Shown: positions 30,984 through 37,974 of the stretch, in pieces | How the letters are laid out: the number at the start of each line of letters is the position of its first letter | Numbering within the stretch: the first letter of the stretch is position 1 | Source: DATKGL01 sp035510795 | GTDB lineage: Bacteria > Patescibacteriota > Saccharimonadia > Saccharimonadales > UBA4665 | Length of the DNA: 38,370 nucleotides | Assembly (NCBI GenBank): GCA_035510795.1 | Contig: DATKGL010000024.1 | Span: forward strand, 1-38,370 | Reading direction: 5' to 3' | Program-made: the position numbers and the translations under genes | The notes under the pieces: generated by a model | The model's input: the letters and a program-made list of their open reading frames with translations, nothing else | What the model was told of the DNA's origin: nothing | Database searches by the model: none

Positions 30984-32681
30984 ATGGGTACCGATGCTAT
31001 ATTTGCACAACTCAGCTTAGTCATCGCGATTGCGGCTGGCATGGCTTTAATCATGCGCTTGATTCGGCAGCCACTGATAATCGGCCACATTCTGACCGGT
31101 ATAATTGTTGGACCAGCTCTGTTCCATTTAGTTAAAAACCAAACCACTTTTACGGCCTTTTCGGATATAGGCGTCGCCTTGCTGCTTTTCATAATCGGTT
31201 TAAGCCTGAGCCCGAGAGTTATTAAAGAAGTCGGCAAAGTAGCTTCCATCACTGCCGTCATCCAGGTCGGCTTAACCATAATTCTGGGCTGGGCCGGCGG
31301 CCGGCTGTTTAATTTAAACCAGAGCGAGTCAATTATCTTTGGCACGGCTTTGTCTTTTAGTAGTACTATTATTATCCTAAAACTGCTCAGCGATAAAAAA
31401 GAGCAGGTTCGGCTTTACGGCAAAATCTCAATCGGTTTGCTGTTAGTCCAGGACCTGTTGGCCATGCTGGCTCTGATAATACTAACTGCCAATGGCCATG
31501 GCCACCTCTCGCTAGACAGCCTAAGCCGTTTGGTTGTCAAAGGCGGGGTTTTAGCTATTGCTATGTTTGCGATCAGCCAGCTGGTATTACCGCGTCTGCA
31601 GAAACTGATCGGCGGCAGCCAAGAAGCCCTGTTCCTGTTTGCACTGGGCTGGGGCTTTGGTACGGCCGCACTATTCCAAAAAGCCGGTTTTAACATCGAG
31701 ATCGGCGCCTTGCTGGGCGGTATTTCGCTGGCTTCACTGCCCTTTACTCAGGAAATGAGCGCCCGCCTGCGGCCGCTGAGAGACTTCTTCATAGTCGTGT
31801 TCTTCATCTCGTTGGGGACCCGAATAAACTTCGGCAGTCTGGGACGCAACTTGCATCTGATATTATTTGCCAGCGCCGTAGTTATCATATTCAAACCGTT
31901 AGTCGTGCTGATGCTAATGGGGTTGATGAACTATACCAAGCACACTAGTTTTAAAACCGCCTTGGCGGTCGGCCAGATCAGTGAGTTTTCGCTGGTTTTC
32001 GTTATCTTAGCCAATCAGCAAGGGCTAGTAACTACTTCTTTTGTCAGCGTAATTACGGTCGTGGCTTTGATCAGTATCGCTATTTCGACCTACCTGATTC
32101 TATATAATGACCAGCTCTACCGCTTATTAGACAAATACCTGGTGGTATTTGAGCGCCACCATCAACATTTTGAACGCGAGACTAAGCACCACTATGACAT
32201 GATCCTTTTAGGCTACAACAAGGGCGGCCATGAGTTCATAAAAGTGTTCAAAAGTTTGAAAAAACCTTTCCTGGTCATTGACTACGACCCGGATGCGCTG
32301 GAGCTATTGGAGAATCAGAAAATTCACTCCATTTACGGCGACGCCACGGATCTGGAACTGCTAGAAGAAGCCGGCATTAACAAAGCCCGGATGGTTGTCT
32401 CGACTATTGGCGACCATAAAACTAACACCTTCTTAGTCAGTCTGCTGAGCGATATTAACCCCAAGTGCGTTGTCATCGTCCACGCCGACACAGTCGAAGA
32501 AGCGATTGAGCTGTATGAGCTCGGTGTAACTTATGTTATTTTGCCGCACTACATCGGCTCCGAGCGGATCGGCGCCTTTATCCGGCGCAATAAGTTTAAC
32601 CGCGGGGAGTTTCGAAAGTACCGCGAAAAACATCTGGCTTACCTGGAACGCGAAAACAAGCTAAGCGAGACAACCAATTAA
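30984..32681 (+). CDS. CPA2-family monovalent cation:proton antiporter with RCK/TrkA-N domain
   Basis: Exchanges Na+ or K+ for protons, regulated by a nucleotide-binding domain (KefB-like). 565 residues from the ATG at 30984: about 12-13 membrane segments to residue ~385, including LLLFIIGLSLSPRVIKEVG and SFSSTIIILKLLSDK typical of CPA2. A TrkA-N Rossmann domain follows (MILLGYNKGGHEFIKVF, VIDYDPDALELL, GDATDLELLEEAGI). The final TrkA-C domain is absent. A GTG at 30945 is possible but falls inside the likely -10. No strong SD. Confidence 0.93.
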   Translation: MGTDAIFAQLSLVIAIAAGMALIMRLIRQPLIIGHILTGIIVGPALFHLVKNQTTFTAFSDIGVALLLFIIGLSLSPRVIKEVGKVASITAVIQVGLTIILGWAGGRLFNLNQSESIIFGTALSFSSTIIILKLLSDKKEQVRLYGKISIGLLLVQDLLAMLALIILTANGHGHLSLDSLSRLVVKGGVLAIAMFAISQLVLPRLQKLIGGSQEALFLFALGWGFGTAALFQKAGFNIEIGALLGGISLASLPFTQEMSARLRPLRDFFIVVFFISLGTRINFGSLGRNLHLILFASAVVIIFKPLVVLMLMGLMNYTKHTSFKTALAVGQISEFSLVFVILANQQGLVTTSFVSVITVVALISIAISTYLILYNDQLYRLLDKYLVVFERHHQHFERETKHHYDMILLGYNKGGHEFIKVFKSLKKPFLVIDYDPDALELLENQKIHSIYGDATDLELLEEAGINKARMVVSTIGDHKTNTFLVSLLSDINPKCVVIVHADTVEEAIELYELGVTYVILPHYIGSERIGAFIRRNKFNRGEFRKYREKHLAYLERENKLSETTN

Positions 32682-32702
32682 ATAGTTTATGGAATCTATT
32701 AT

Positions 32703-32722
32703 TGCCCTAGCGCATTAGGGCA
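32703..32722 (+). terminator. Hairpin after the antiporter gene
   Basis: TGCCCTA and TAGGGCA form a 7-bp stem around a 6-nt loop about 20 nt after the stop codon, but only a scattered T-rich stretch follows. A possible weak terminator. Confidence 0.45.
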
Positions 32723-32813
32723 TATTTAACGTTTTAATGTATCCGTTCCCGGTAAAATATTGTGCTTCCTACCCTTTAAGTATATATTTTTCTCTATAAC
32801 AATAATGGTGTAG

Positions 32814-33710
32814 GTGGGTTTGGCGGTTAATAAACTAATGAATCTACCTAATGGGCTAAAACTAACTAGAAAACAGAAAGAAATACTAGAGCTAATATAT
32901 CAATATCGGTTCTTAAACAGAATACAAATACAGGCATTTCTAAAACACAAAGACTATAAAACTATTAATTTATGGCTAAAAGACTTAAGAGCTAAACATT
33001 ATTTAGAGTGGATCTATTCTACTGACTTTGCTGAAAAGACTAAACCGGCTATTTATTACCTGGGGATAAATGGTATCAGGTATCTCAAGATACTAGATTA
33101 TGAGGCGGCAGAGCTACGCAAACGCTATAAAGATGCAGACCGAAGCCGGACTTATATAGATCGCTGTCTGTTGCTGGCTGATTGCTGTCTATGCCTGGAG
33201 AAAAACCCGGCTGAGCGGACACTTGAGCCTGAACATAAACCTAAATGGGTGAAAAGCACATACTTTTATGAAACTGAAGCGCAGTACCAACAGGAAAGTT
33301 TCTACCATTTCCTGACAGATAATGACTGCGGGATACGGCCTAATCTTTGCTTTAATGAACTGGAAAACGTAGGCAGTGACGAGCCGGTTACCAAGCACGG
33401 CTATTTACTGGAGATATTTGATACCACCTTGCCGCGCTATAGGCTGAAGAAAAGACTAAGCAATTACGTAAACTACTTAGACCAAGAAGAGGCTGAGTGG
33501 GAAGAAGAATCATTAAATGATCATTTACCAGTTATATTATTTGTCTGTCCGCGAACTACCGACCTAATCTACGCTAAACGTAAAACCAGAGGTTTGTTGG
33601 CTGAACTCTGGGAAAGCGACGACGAAGAACGACCGCATATTAGGTTTACAACTACGGACAGACTAAAACAGTTCGGCATCTTAGCCAAGGAGATTTGGGA
33701 GGAAGCATAA
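32814..33710 (+). CDS. Replication-relaxation family protein (Replic_Relax-like)
   Basis: This family is found on plasmids and integrated elements and is thought to act in replication or transfer. The 298-residue protein begins with a winged-helix domain (LTRKQKEILELIYQYRFLNR, QIQAFLKHKDYKTINLWLKDLRAKHYLE, IYYLGINGIRYL; residues ~16-90), the hallmark region. A second half follows with YLLEIFDTTLPRYRLKKRLSNYV and VILFVCPRTTDLIYAKRK, resembling the nuclease-like part of the family. The start is uncertain: the GTG at 32814 is given, ATG 32838 is possible, no clear SD. No relaxase or transfer genes are nearby. Confidence 0.78.
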   Translation: MGLAVNKLMNLPNGLKLTRKQKEILELIYQYRFLNRIQIQAFLKHKDYKTINLWLKDLRAKHYLEWIYSTDFAEKTKPAIYYLGINGIRYLKILDYEAAELRKRYKDADRSRTYIDRCLLLADCCLCLEKNPAERTLEPEHKPKWVKSTYFYETEAQYQQESFYHFLTDNDCGIRPNLCFNELENVGSDEPVTKHGYLLEIFDTTLPRYRLKKRLSNYVNYLDQEEAEWEEESLNDHLPVILFVCPRTTDLIYAKRKTRGLLAELWESDDEERPHIRFTTTDRLKQFGILAKEIWEEA

Positions 33711-33806
33711 ATCTTGCTGCACTGTTACACATCCCATATGATCAGCTTATTTTTTTCGCTTCATTAGTCTCGGGTTTTTTTGGCAAACGTACTATGCGTC
33801 CTGTTA

Positions 33807-34328
33807 TTAATTGGTCAGCTCGATAGACACTTTTTGCCTATGAGTAGCCAGCGCGTAGATACCGAACAGTGCGGCCGTAAAGACAGCATCGCTCATAAGC
33901 GTGTTACGGAAGAACGGTAAAGCAAGTGTGTAGCAGCTTACAATCCCGGACCAATTGTGTACGTACATACCGCTTGTCAGCCAAACCCCAAAATTGGTAA
34001 CAACAAAAAAGAATACTGACGATGACAAAGTCAGCACTACACCTTTGCGCAGACTAGCCGGCCTCATCCACTTGCTACTGGCCAGGGCAATCAATAGATA
34101 GCAAGCCCATATCAGAGGCATTAGACTGTAAAAACCAATGACAGCATCAGAGATCATCATCGCTCCCAAGGGCACCCAAATGGCTATTTTTCTCGGTAAA
34201 ACTGCACCGCCGAATATTGAAATAGCGGCAATCGGCGCAAAATTTGCCGGATGGGGCAAAATCCGGAGCATTACGCCTATGGCAATCAGGCTAAGCGCAA
34301 CAGCTATGGGGAAGTATTTACTTTTCAT
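33807..34328 (-). CDS. DUF6580-like membrane protein, possible vitamin transport component
   Basis: 173 residues with five or six membrane segments. The motifs RILPHPANFAPIAAISIFGGAVLPRK and PLGAMMISDAVIGFY match the DUF6580 family as I remember it; that family resembles ECF-transporter substrate-binding (S) components in size and topology. It starts 4 nt after the DUF4430 gene, behind a cobalamin riboswitch. I infer a role in cobalamin uptake or binding. No ECF ATPase or T component is in this window. No strong SD beyond the end of the upstream gene. Confidence 0.75.
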   Translation of the reverse strand: MKSKYFPIAVALSLIAIGVMLRILPHPANFAPIAAISIFGGAVLPRKIAIWVPLGAMMISDAVIGFYSLMPLIWACYLLIALASSKWMRPASLRKGVVLTLSSSVFFFVVTNFGVWLTSGMYVHNWSGIVSCYTLALPFFRNTLMSDAVFTAALFGIYALATHRQKVSIELTN

Positions 34329-34332
34329 CGGT

Positions 34333-34716
34333 TTATTCCAACTTCCAGGTTATTTTATCGCTGCTCTTTGTTATGTACGAGCTGGCGCCGACACTGGCTT
34401 CCCTGCCATTGACATAGAATGTCCAATACTTTGGCCCGTTGCCGACGACCCCGTTGATAGAAGTTACGAGATAGCCGAATGAATATTGTTTGGCTTGAAC
34501 GGTAGCATACTTCTTGAGCAGAACAAAGGCGTTCTGGCCGTTTTTGCCGACATAACTTATTTGGGTTATCTGATGCTGTGAGTTGGTGGTTGTTTGAACG
34601 TGGCCGGAATTATTGTCATGCATATCGATGCCCGTGACCACGCCGGCAGCTATGATAACCACAGCTACAACTACATATGTTATTTTTGATTTCAGAACTT
34701 GAGCTACTCGGCTCAT
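34333..34716 (-). CDS. DUF4430-domain membrane-anchored protein under B12 control
   Basis: 127 residues from ATG 34716. One N-terminal membrane segment (about 15-32: ITYVVVAVVIIAAGVVTGI), then a DUF4430 domain. The end, GPKYWTFYVNGREASVGASS followed by YITKSSDKITWKLE, is the diagnostic block. DUF4430 resembles the C-terminal domain of animal B12 carriers (intrinsic factor/transcobalamin), so cobalamin capture at the cell surface is likely. The ATG at 34716 is chosen over 34767 because it directly follows the riboswitch hairpin, with AGAGGA as SD. The longer reading would start inside the regulatory RNA. Confidence 0.85.
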   Translation of the reverse strand: MSRVAQVLKSKITYVVVAVVIIAAGVVTGIDMHDNNSGHVQTTTNSQHQITQISYVGKNGQNAFVLLKKYATVQAKQYSFGYLVTSINGVVGNGPKYWTFYVNGREASVGASSYITKSSDKITWKLE

Positions 34717-34749
34717 AAAAAATCCTCTCAGTCTCAAGACAAAGAGGAT
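34717..34749 (-). terminator. B12 riboswitch output hairpin (terminator and SD sequestor)
   Basis: On the minus strand ATCCTCT pairs with AGAGGAT (7 bp), with an inner GUC-UUGA-GAC stem, followed by six T that end at the ATG. AGAGGA, the SD, is in the 3' arm. It is the same layout as before metK, so binding could stop transcription or block the ribosome. Confidence 0.8.
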
Positions 34750-34794
34750 GGTGTGACTATTTATCACAAAAATTCTTGCTCGAGACTACCCGCT

Positions 34795-34890
34795 TGTGGG
34801 GTTTAAGCTGTGTCGGACTTTCCTCATAGAGGTAAACCGTTGCGGCACAGTGTCGGATTCTCACCGACTTCCAGCTTATTTAATTGTTAA
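34795..34890 (-). promoter_or_regulatory. Cobalamin (B12) riboswitch aptamer
   Basis: On the minus strand the leader reads AAGCUGGAAGUCGGUGAGAA, UCCGACACUGUGCCGCAACGG and then AGUCCGACACAGCUU. This contains the conserved B12 elements GGUGxxAAUCC, the CCGCxACGGU core and an AGUC box. Closing helix AAGCUG (34877-34872) pairs with CAGCUU (34810-34805). A downstream ACCC/GGGU hairpin (about 34785-34800) may be the kissing-loop partner or part of the switch. It precedes the DUF4430-DUF6580 operon. Confidence 0.85.
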
Positions 34891-35132
34891 GTATTAATAA
34901 TAGTAGCACATCTTTACGGTGCGGCTTAAAAGTTTACTCACTCCGCCCATTAAAGGTTTAGCGTGTATTTTAGCTCTCGATATAGTGTGAGCTGTTTATT
35001 CTAAAAATCCTTGATTATGCCACCATTAATTCTGTGAATAGTAAATTCATTTCAGTCAAACGAATAATCGGGGAAATAGCGACCGCACGATCTAGCCAAA
35101 ATATAAGTGTTATCATCTGTTAGAATATACTT
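34891..35132. other. Intergenic region between riboswitch and cupin gene
   Basis: About 240 bp holding the riboswitch promoter, with TATTAT-like -10 candidates on the minus strand near 34900-34912 and no good -35. On the plus side TAGAAT (35121-35126) lies 6 nt before the cupin ATG. Nothing else is supported. Confidence 0.5.
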
Positions 35133-35477
35133 ATGAAAGTTATTCTAAAATCCCAAACCAATTCATTTAGTAATAGTGATACATGTTCAGGGTTCGAGTT
35201 CCCTTTTGGGGATAAAGATATCAATGTCGCAGTAATTACGGTTGATGGTCGCTATCCAGCAAAAGGCCACTTAGTTAATGACGTATGCAAAGAAATAGCA
35301 TACGTCATTAAAGGGACCGGGTTAGTCGGCGTAGATGGCGACACACACCCTTTAAGCCCAGGCGACGCAGTCTTGATAAATCCTGGTGAGAGATTTTTCT
35401 GGGAAGGTAAGAAACTTAAAATGTTCATGCCTTGCTCCCCGGCTTTTTATCCCGAACAGCATAAAGAAGTTAACTAA
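35133..35477 (+). CDS. Cupin-domain protein
   Basis: 114 residues with one beta-barrel cupin fold. GHLVNDVCKEIAYVIKGTGLV corresponds to cupin motif 1 and PGDAVLINPGERFFWEG to motif 2. The usual HxH metal pair is absent: one His (about residue 46) and Glu remain, and motif 2 has Arg-Phe where His is typical, so the metal site is weak or lost. It may bind a small ligand rather than act as an oxygenase. The ATG is 6 nt after a TAGAAT -10, with no SD, so it is probably leaderless. Confidence 0.8.
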   Translation: MKVILKSQTNSFSNSDTCSGFEFPFGDKDINVAVITVDGRYPAKGHLVNDVCKEIAYVIKGTGLVGVDGDTHPLSPGDAVLINPGERFFWEGKKLKMFMPCSPAFYPEQHKEVN

Positions 35478-35930
35478 GTAGTTAAAAATAGTACTGGGTG
35501 CCCAGCTAAAATGCCTACGGCTGTAAAAATTGTTTGTCTGATATAGTTTTAGGTTTAATGAAGGTATCAGATATTTATGAGGGCGGGTCCCATCAAATGC
35601 GAACCTGCGACGATTGCCCAATGCCTGAGGCTATAGAGAATGTCGAAGGTAACGTTACTCTCTATAGTTAAGTCAGACACACTGTCACTGAAACGGCACA
35701 TGCTATAGACGATGAGCAAAGATTAGCTAATTACGTGCTGGACATGAAGCTGATGGGGAATTAGATGTATTTCAGGCAGCTTTACGGTGTGCCAGATGTT
35801 CTGTTGGCTTATGCCTAATCATTGATGGCAGGAACACTCAATGGCGTGTTGGTGGTGGGGCTCAACTGCCAAATTAGTTCGAAACTTCGTTAACCAAGGC
35901 CAGACAAGCATAACTATTACATATCTGATC
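35478..35930. other. Gene-free stretch with palindromes and a tRNA-like fragment
   Basis: No coherent ORF. CTATAGAGA (35631-35639) and TCTCTATAG (35659-35667) form a perfect 9-bp inverted repeat enclosing the 10-bp palindrome GTAACGTTAC (35649-35658). Just before it, 35581-35625 resembles, on the minus strand, the T arm and acceptor of a tRNA (GCAGGTTCGC, GGGACCCGCC) but does not fold fully. It may be degraded mobile-element debris. Confidence 0.45.
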
Positions 35931-35982
35931 CATACGACAAAAACTGATATATTTATAAAAAATATGCTAAAATTGTCGTATG
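35931..35982 (+). promoter_or_regulatory. Fic gene promoter with 10-bp inverted-repeat operator
   Basis: CATACGACAA (35931-35940) and TTGTCGTATG (35973-35982) are perfect inverted repeats 32 bp apart. Between them lies TGCTAAAAT, an extended -10 (TAAAAT at 35968-35973). The right arm includes the ATG. This fits repression by a DNA-binding protein, most simply the winged helix of the Fic protein itself. Confidence 0.7.
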
Positions 35983-36972
35983 AACCTAAATAAGAGCACA
36001 AGTTACGTATTGATACACGTACTTAACGGTAACGATACTGCTAAAAAAATAAGTGAACATATGCAAAGTATTGATGTTCGATCTATCCAACGTGCCTTAA
36101 CGAGACTTACAGAACTAGAATTATTAATAAGAGTCGGTACTAATCATCCTAACTATATGGTCAATTACGAAAAGTTATTTGATCTAAATATTACCGACAA
36201 GTTACTAGAAGATGAAAATAGACCTAAAAGTATATTCAATCATGAGCTAATAAATTGGTTACTTAAATTACCTACCGATAAACTTGAGTTAATATTCAAG
36301 AATTATATTGAGGATAAGATAGTTTCAGAACATCCTAAGCAAATGACCGCTAAAGAGCTTGAATATTTAACAATTGAGCTTTCATGGAAGTCATCTGCGC
36401 TAGAGGGCAATACTTATACGTTACTAGATACTCAATTATTGCTTCTAGAAGGCATCAAAGCTAAGAACAGGACAGAATTCGAAACTCAGATGATACTCAA
36501 TCATAAAAACGCCTTAGCTTTCATAATTGAGAATAAAGATTTGTTTGGTAACAATATCAGGTTTAGGACAATTGAAGACCTTCACAGGATTATTGGCAAT
36601 AACTTAGGAATAGGAAGTGGAATTAGAAAGCAATTAGTTAGGATTACAGCAAGTAACTATGAACCACTATCAAATCCACATCAATTAAGAGAAAATGCCG
36701 ATAATATACTAGAAATAATTAATAAAAACCCGAGTCCTTACATAAAGGCTTTATTAGCTCTCGCCTTAGTGCCTTATTTACAAATATTTGAAGATGGCAA
36801 TAAACGAACAGGTCGAATGCTTGCTAACGCCATATTGATAAACTTTATTAATAGAGGATTTAGTCTCAGAAAAACAGATACTAGAAGCCTGGCTATAGCA
36901 TATCTTGCTTTCTATGAGTTCAATAGTATCAGTGCATTATCCAAAGTTCTCCAGACTGAGCTAAAAAACTAA
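35980..36972 (+). CDS. Fic-domain protein with N-terminal winged helix; catalytic His replaced
   Basis: Fic proteins transfer AMP or other nucleotide groups to proteins. 330 residues: a winged helix-turn-helix (about 5-62: AKKISEHMQSIDVRSIQRALTRLTELELL), a helical linker, an inhibitory helix SSALEG (S138-E142-G143, matching SxxxEG, so class II) and the Fic core (about 180-300). The Fic motif, normally HPFxDGNxR, reads QIFEDGNKRTGR, with Gln268 in place of the catalytic His. AMPylation may be lost or altered. The gene is A+T-rich compared with the housekeeping part. The ATG lies 6 nt after the -10, so it is probably leaderless. Confidence 0.9.
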   Translation: MNLNKSTSYVLIHVLNGNDTAKKISEHMQSIDVRSIQRALTRLTELELLIRVGTNHPNYMVNYEKLFDLNITDKLLEDENRPKSIFNHELINWLLKLPTDKLELIFKNYIEDKIVSEHPKQMTAKELEYLTIELSWKSSALEGNTYTLLDTQLLLLEGIKAKNRTEFETQMILNHKNALAFIIENKDLFGNNIRFRTIEDLHRIIGNNLGIGSGIRKQLVRITASNYEPLSNPHQLRENADNILEIINKNPSPYIKALLALALVPYLQIFEDGNKRTGRMLANAILINFINRGFSLRKTDTRSLAIAYLAFYEFNSISALSKVLQTELKN

Positions 36973-37201
36973 AAAAGTTCGGGACTCGGTCTGGATGACC
37001 AGCCACCGATACGTACAGCACGTAAGTCCGTAAAGCCTAGGCTCTAGGATTAGACCGGACAAAGACAGAAAAGGTTCTTGGGCGGTATGCTCAGCCATAT
37101 AGGACGCTAACAGAGAAATACTCGTTTGTCCAAGTTGCGCCAGGGCTCCAACCAGAACGTACAGCTGTTCAACCGAACTGTTACATTTCCGCAGAATTCA
37201 A
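36973..37201. other. Intergenic stretch with rearranged copy of LexA-like gene sequence
   Basis: No gene. 37121-37173 is a scrambled copy of the 3' end of the LexA-like gene at 37975: 37121-37144 is the exact reverse complement of 38001-38024, and 37141-37173 repeats 38065-38097 directly with one mismatch. Confidence 0.75.
37121..37173 (+). repeat. Chimeric inverted/direct repeat of 38001-38097
   Basis: A 24-bp perfect inverted match to 38001-38024 is joined at the shared tetranucleotide CAGG to a 33-bp direct match (32 of 33) to 38065-38097. The 40 bp between them in the source are missing. This is a microhomology-joined inversion, not a simple duplication. Confidence 0.85.
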
Positions 37202-37239
37202 TTGACAGGAACATACAAGTTATGTATGCTTTATGTATG
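37202..37239 (+). promoter_or_regulatory. Promoter and operator of the RHH/RelE toxin-antitoxin module
   Basis: TTGACA (37202-37207), 17 bp, TATGCT (37225-37230). The 9-mer TTATGTATG occurs at 37220-37228 and 37231-37239, 11 bp apart (one helical turn), and an inverted CATAC lies at 37212. The second copy contains the ATG. Such turn-spaced repeats are typical operators for ribbon-helix-helix antitoxins. Confidence 0.75.
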
Positions 37240-37491
37240 AGTAGTAAAACAATTAATATATCGCTTCCTGAAGAACTACTAAGAAAGTTAGATAGAGCTT
37301 CATCGGACGAGTTTACAAGCCGTAGTGATTTTATTCGTGATTCTATAGTTCGAAGACTCAAACACCAAAAAGTAGTTGATGAATGGGGAGATGATGGAGA
37401 ATGGGAAACTATAGTGGATTTTAGGGCTATAAATCCCATCGGGGTTCCCTCAAAAGAAGTATTATCTGCCCTCAAACAGCTAACTAAATAA
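37237..37491 (+). CDS. Ribbon-helix-helix antitoxin
   Basis: 84 residues. The N-terminus (SKTINISLPEELLRKLDRASS then FTSRSDFIRDSIVRRL) is a CopG/RHH DNA-binding domain. The C-terminal half (VVDEWGDDGEWETIVDFRAI) is acidic and should wrap the toxin. ATG 37237 is chosen because it follows the -10 by 6 nt and begins the RHH domain; upstream in-frame ATGs would lie in the promoter. It precedes the RelE-like toxin by 2 nt. Confidence 0.88.
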   Translation: MSSKTINISLPEELLRKLDRASSDEFTSRSDFIRDSIVRRLKHQKVVDEWGDDGEWETIVDFRAINPIGVPSKEVLSALKQLTK

Positions 37492-37493
37492 TT

Positions 37494-37742
37494 ATGGCAG
37501 ATAAAATTGCCAAATTGCTCGCAAAACTACTCAAGAAAGATTTAATACGACTTAAGGTTGTAGTAAGTAAGATCGTCGTGTCTCAATATGATGGACTAGA
37601 CATTAAAGTTCTAAAGGGTAATAAAGACATTTATCGTGTAAGAGTTGGTAATTATCGAATTATTTTTAGGGTTATTCCGAAAGAAGATACCGAAATTATA
37701 GCGATCGCTCGGAGAAACGAAAAAACCTACAAAGATTTATAA
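37494..37742 (+). CDS. RelE/ParE-family toxin
   Basis: 82 residues. The C-terminal half IYRVRVGNYRIIFRVIPKED and IIAIARRNEKTYKDL matches the RelE/ParE core: conserved Arg in RVRVGNYRIIF, and a basic-Arg followed by Tyr near the end, as in RelE mRNA interferases. The N-terminal ~30 residues are Lys/Leu-rich, looser than usual. It follows the antitoxin directly (2-nt gap), a standard antitoxin-toxin order. Confidence 0.88.
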   Translation: MADKIAKLLAKLLKKDLIRLKVVVSKIVVSQYDGLDIKVLKGNKDIYRVRVGNYRIIFRVIPKEDTEIIAIARRNEKTYKDL

Positions 37743-37828
37743 AAACATCTAGTTTATTTAGGGTGTAAAACTTAGATTAAACGAGGCTATCAGCTTCCGA
37801 CAAGGTTTTTTTAAGTTATGCTATTTAT

Positions 37829-37905
37829 TTGAAGACAATAGTGTATATTGATGGGCAAGATTTTTTGTATAAAGCCTCCTATCACGATAGTCCGCCCTTT
37901 TTGGT
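37829..37905 (+). pseudogene. Possible 5' remnant of a NYN-domain nuclease gene
   Basis: From a TTG at 37829 the translation starts MKTIVYIDGQDFLYKASY, which resembles the first strand and Asp-containing loop of NYN (PIN-like) RNases (IVYIDGQNxxY). After ~25 codons the similarity ends, and the frame runs into the antisense of the LexA-like gene. It is likely a truncated fragment. The match is short, so this is tentative. Confidence 0.4.
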
Positions 37906-37974
37906 ACGCCTTATCCGAGAAATCTGCTTGTCTGTGTTATGGGGTATCGGTAATAATTCTATTCCGACCTATGC

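Noticed and set aside
30911..31345. 144-residue minus-strand ORF opposite the antiporter start
   Set aside because: Shadow of membrane-segment codons of the antiporter gene; no domain, SD or promoter.
34717..34767. Longer start of the DUF4430 protein (MINSHTILFVLRLRGFF...)
   Set aside because: Those codons translate the riboswitch output hairpin and its U tract; the ATG at 34716 has a proper SD and retains the membrane segment.
37126..37236. Upstream N-terminal extension of the RHH antitoxin
   Set aside because: The extra 37 residues translate the rearranged LexA-like fragment and the promoter boxes; the RHH domain starts at ATG 37237.
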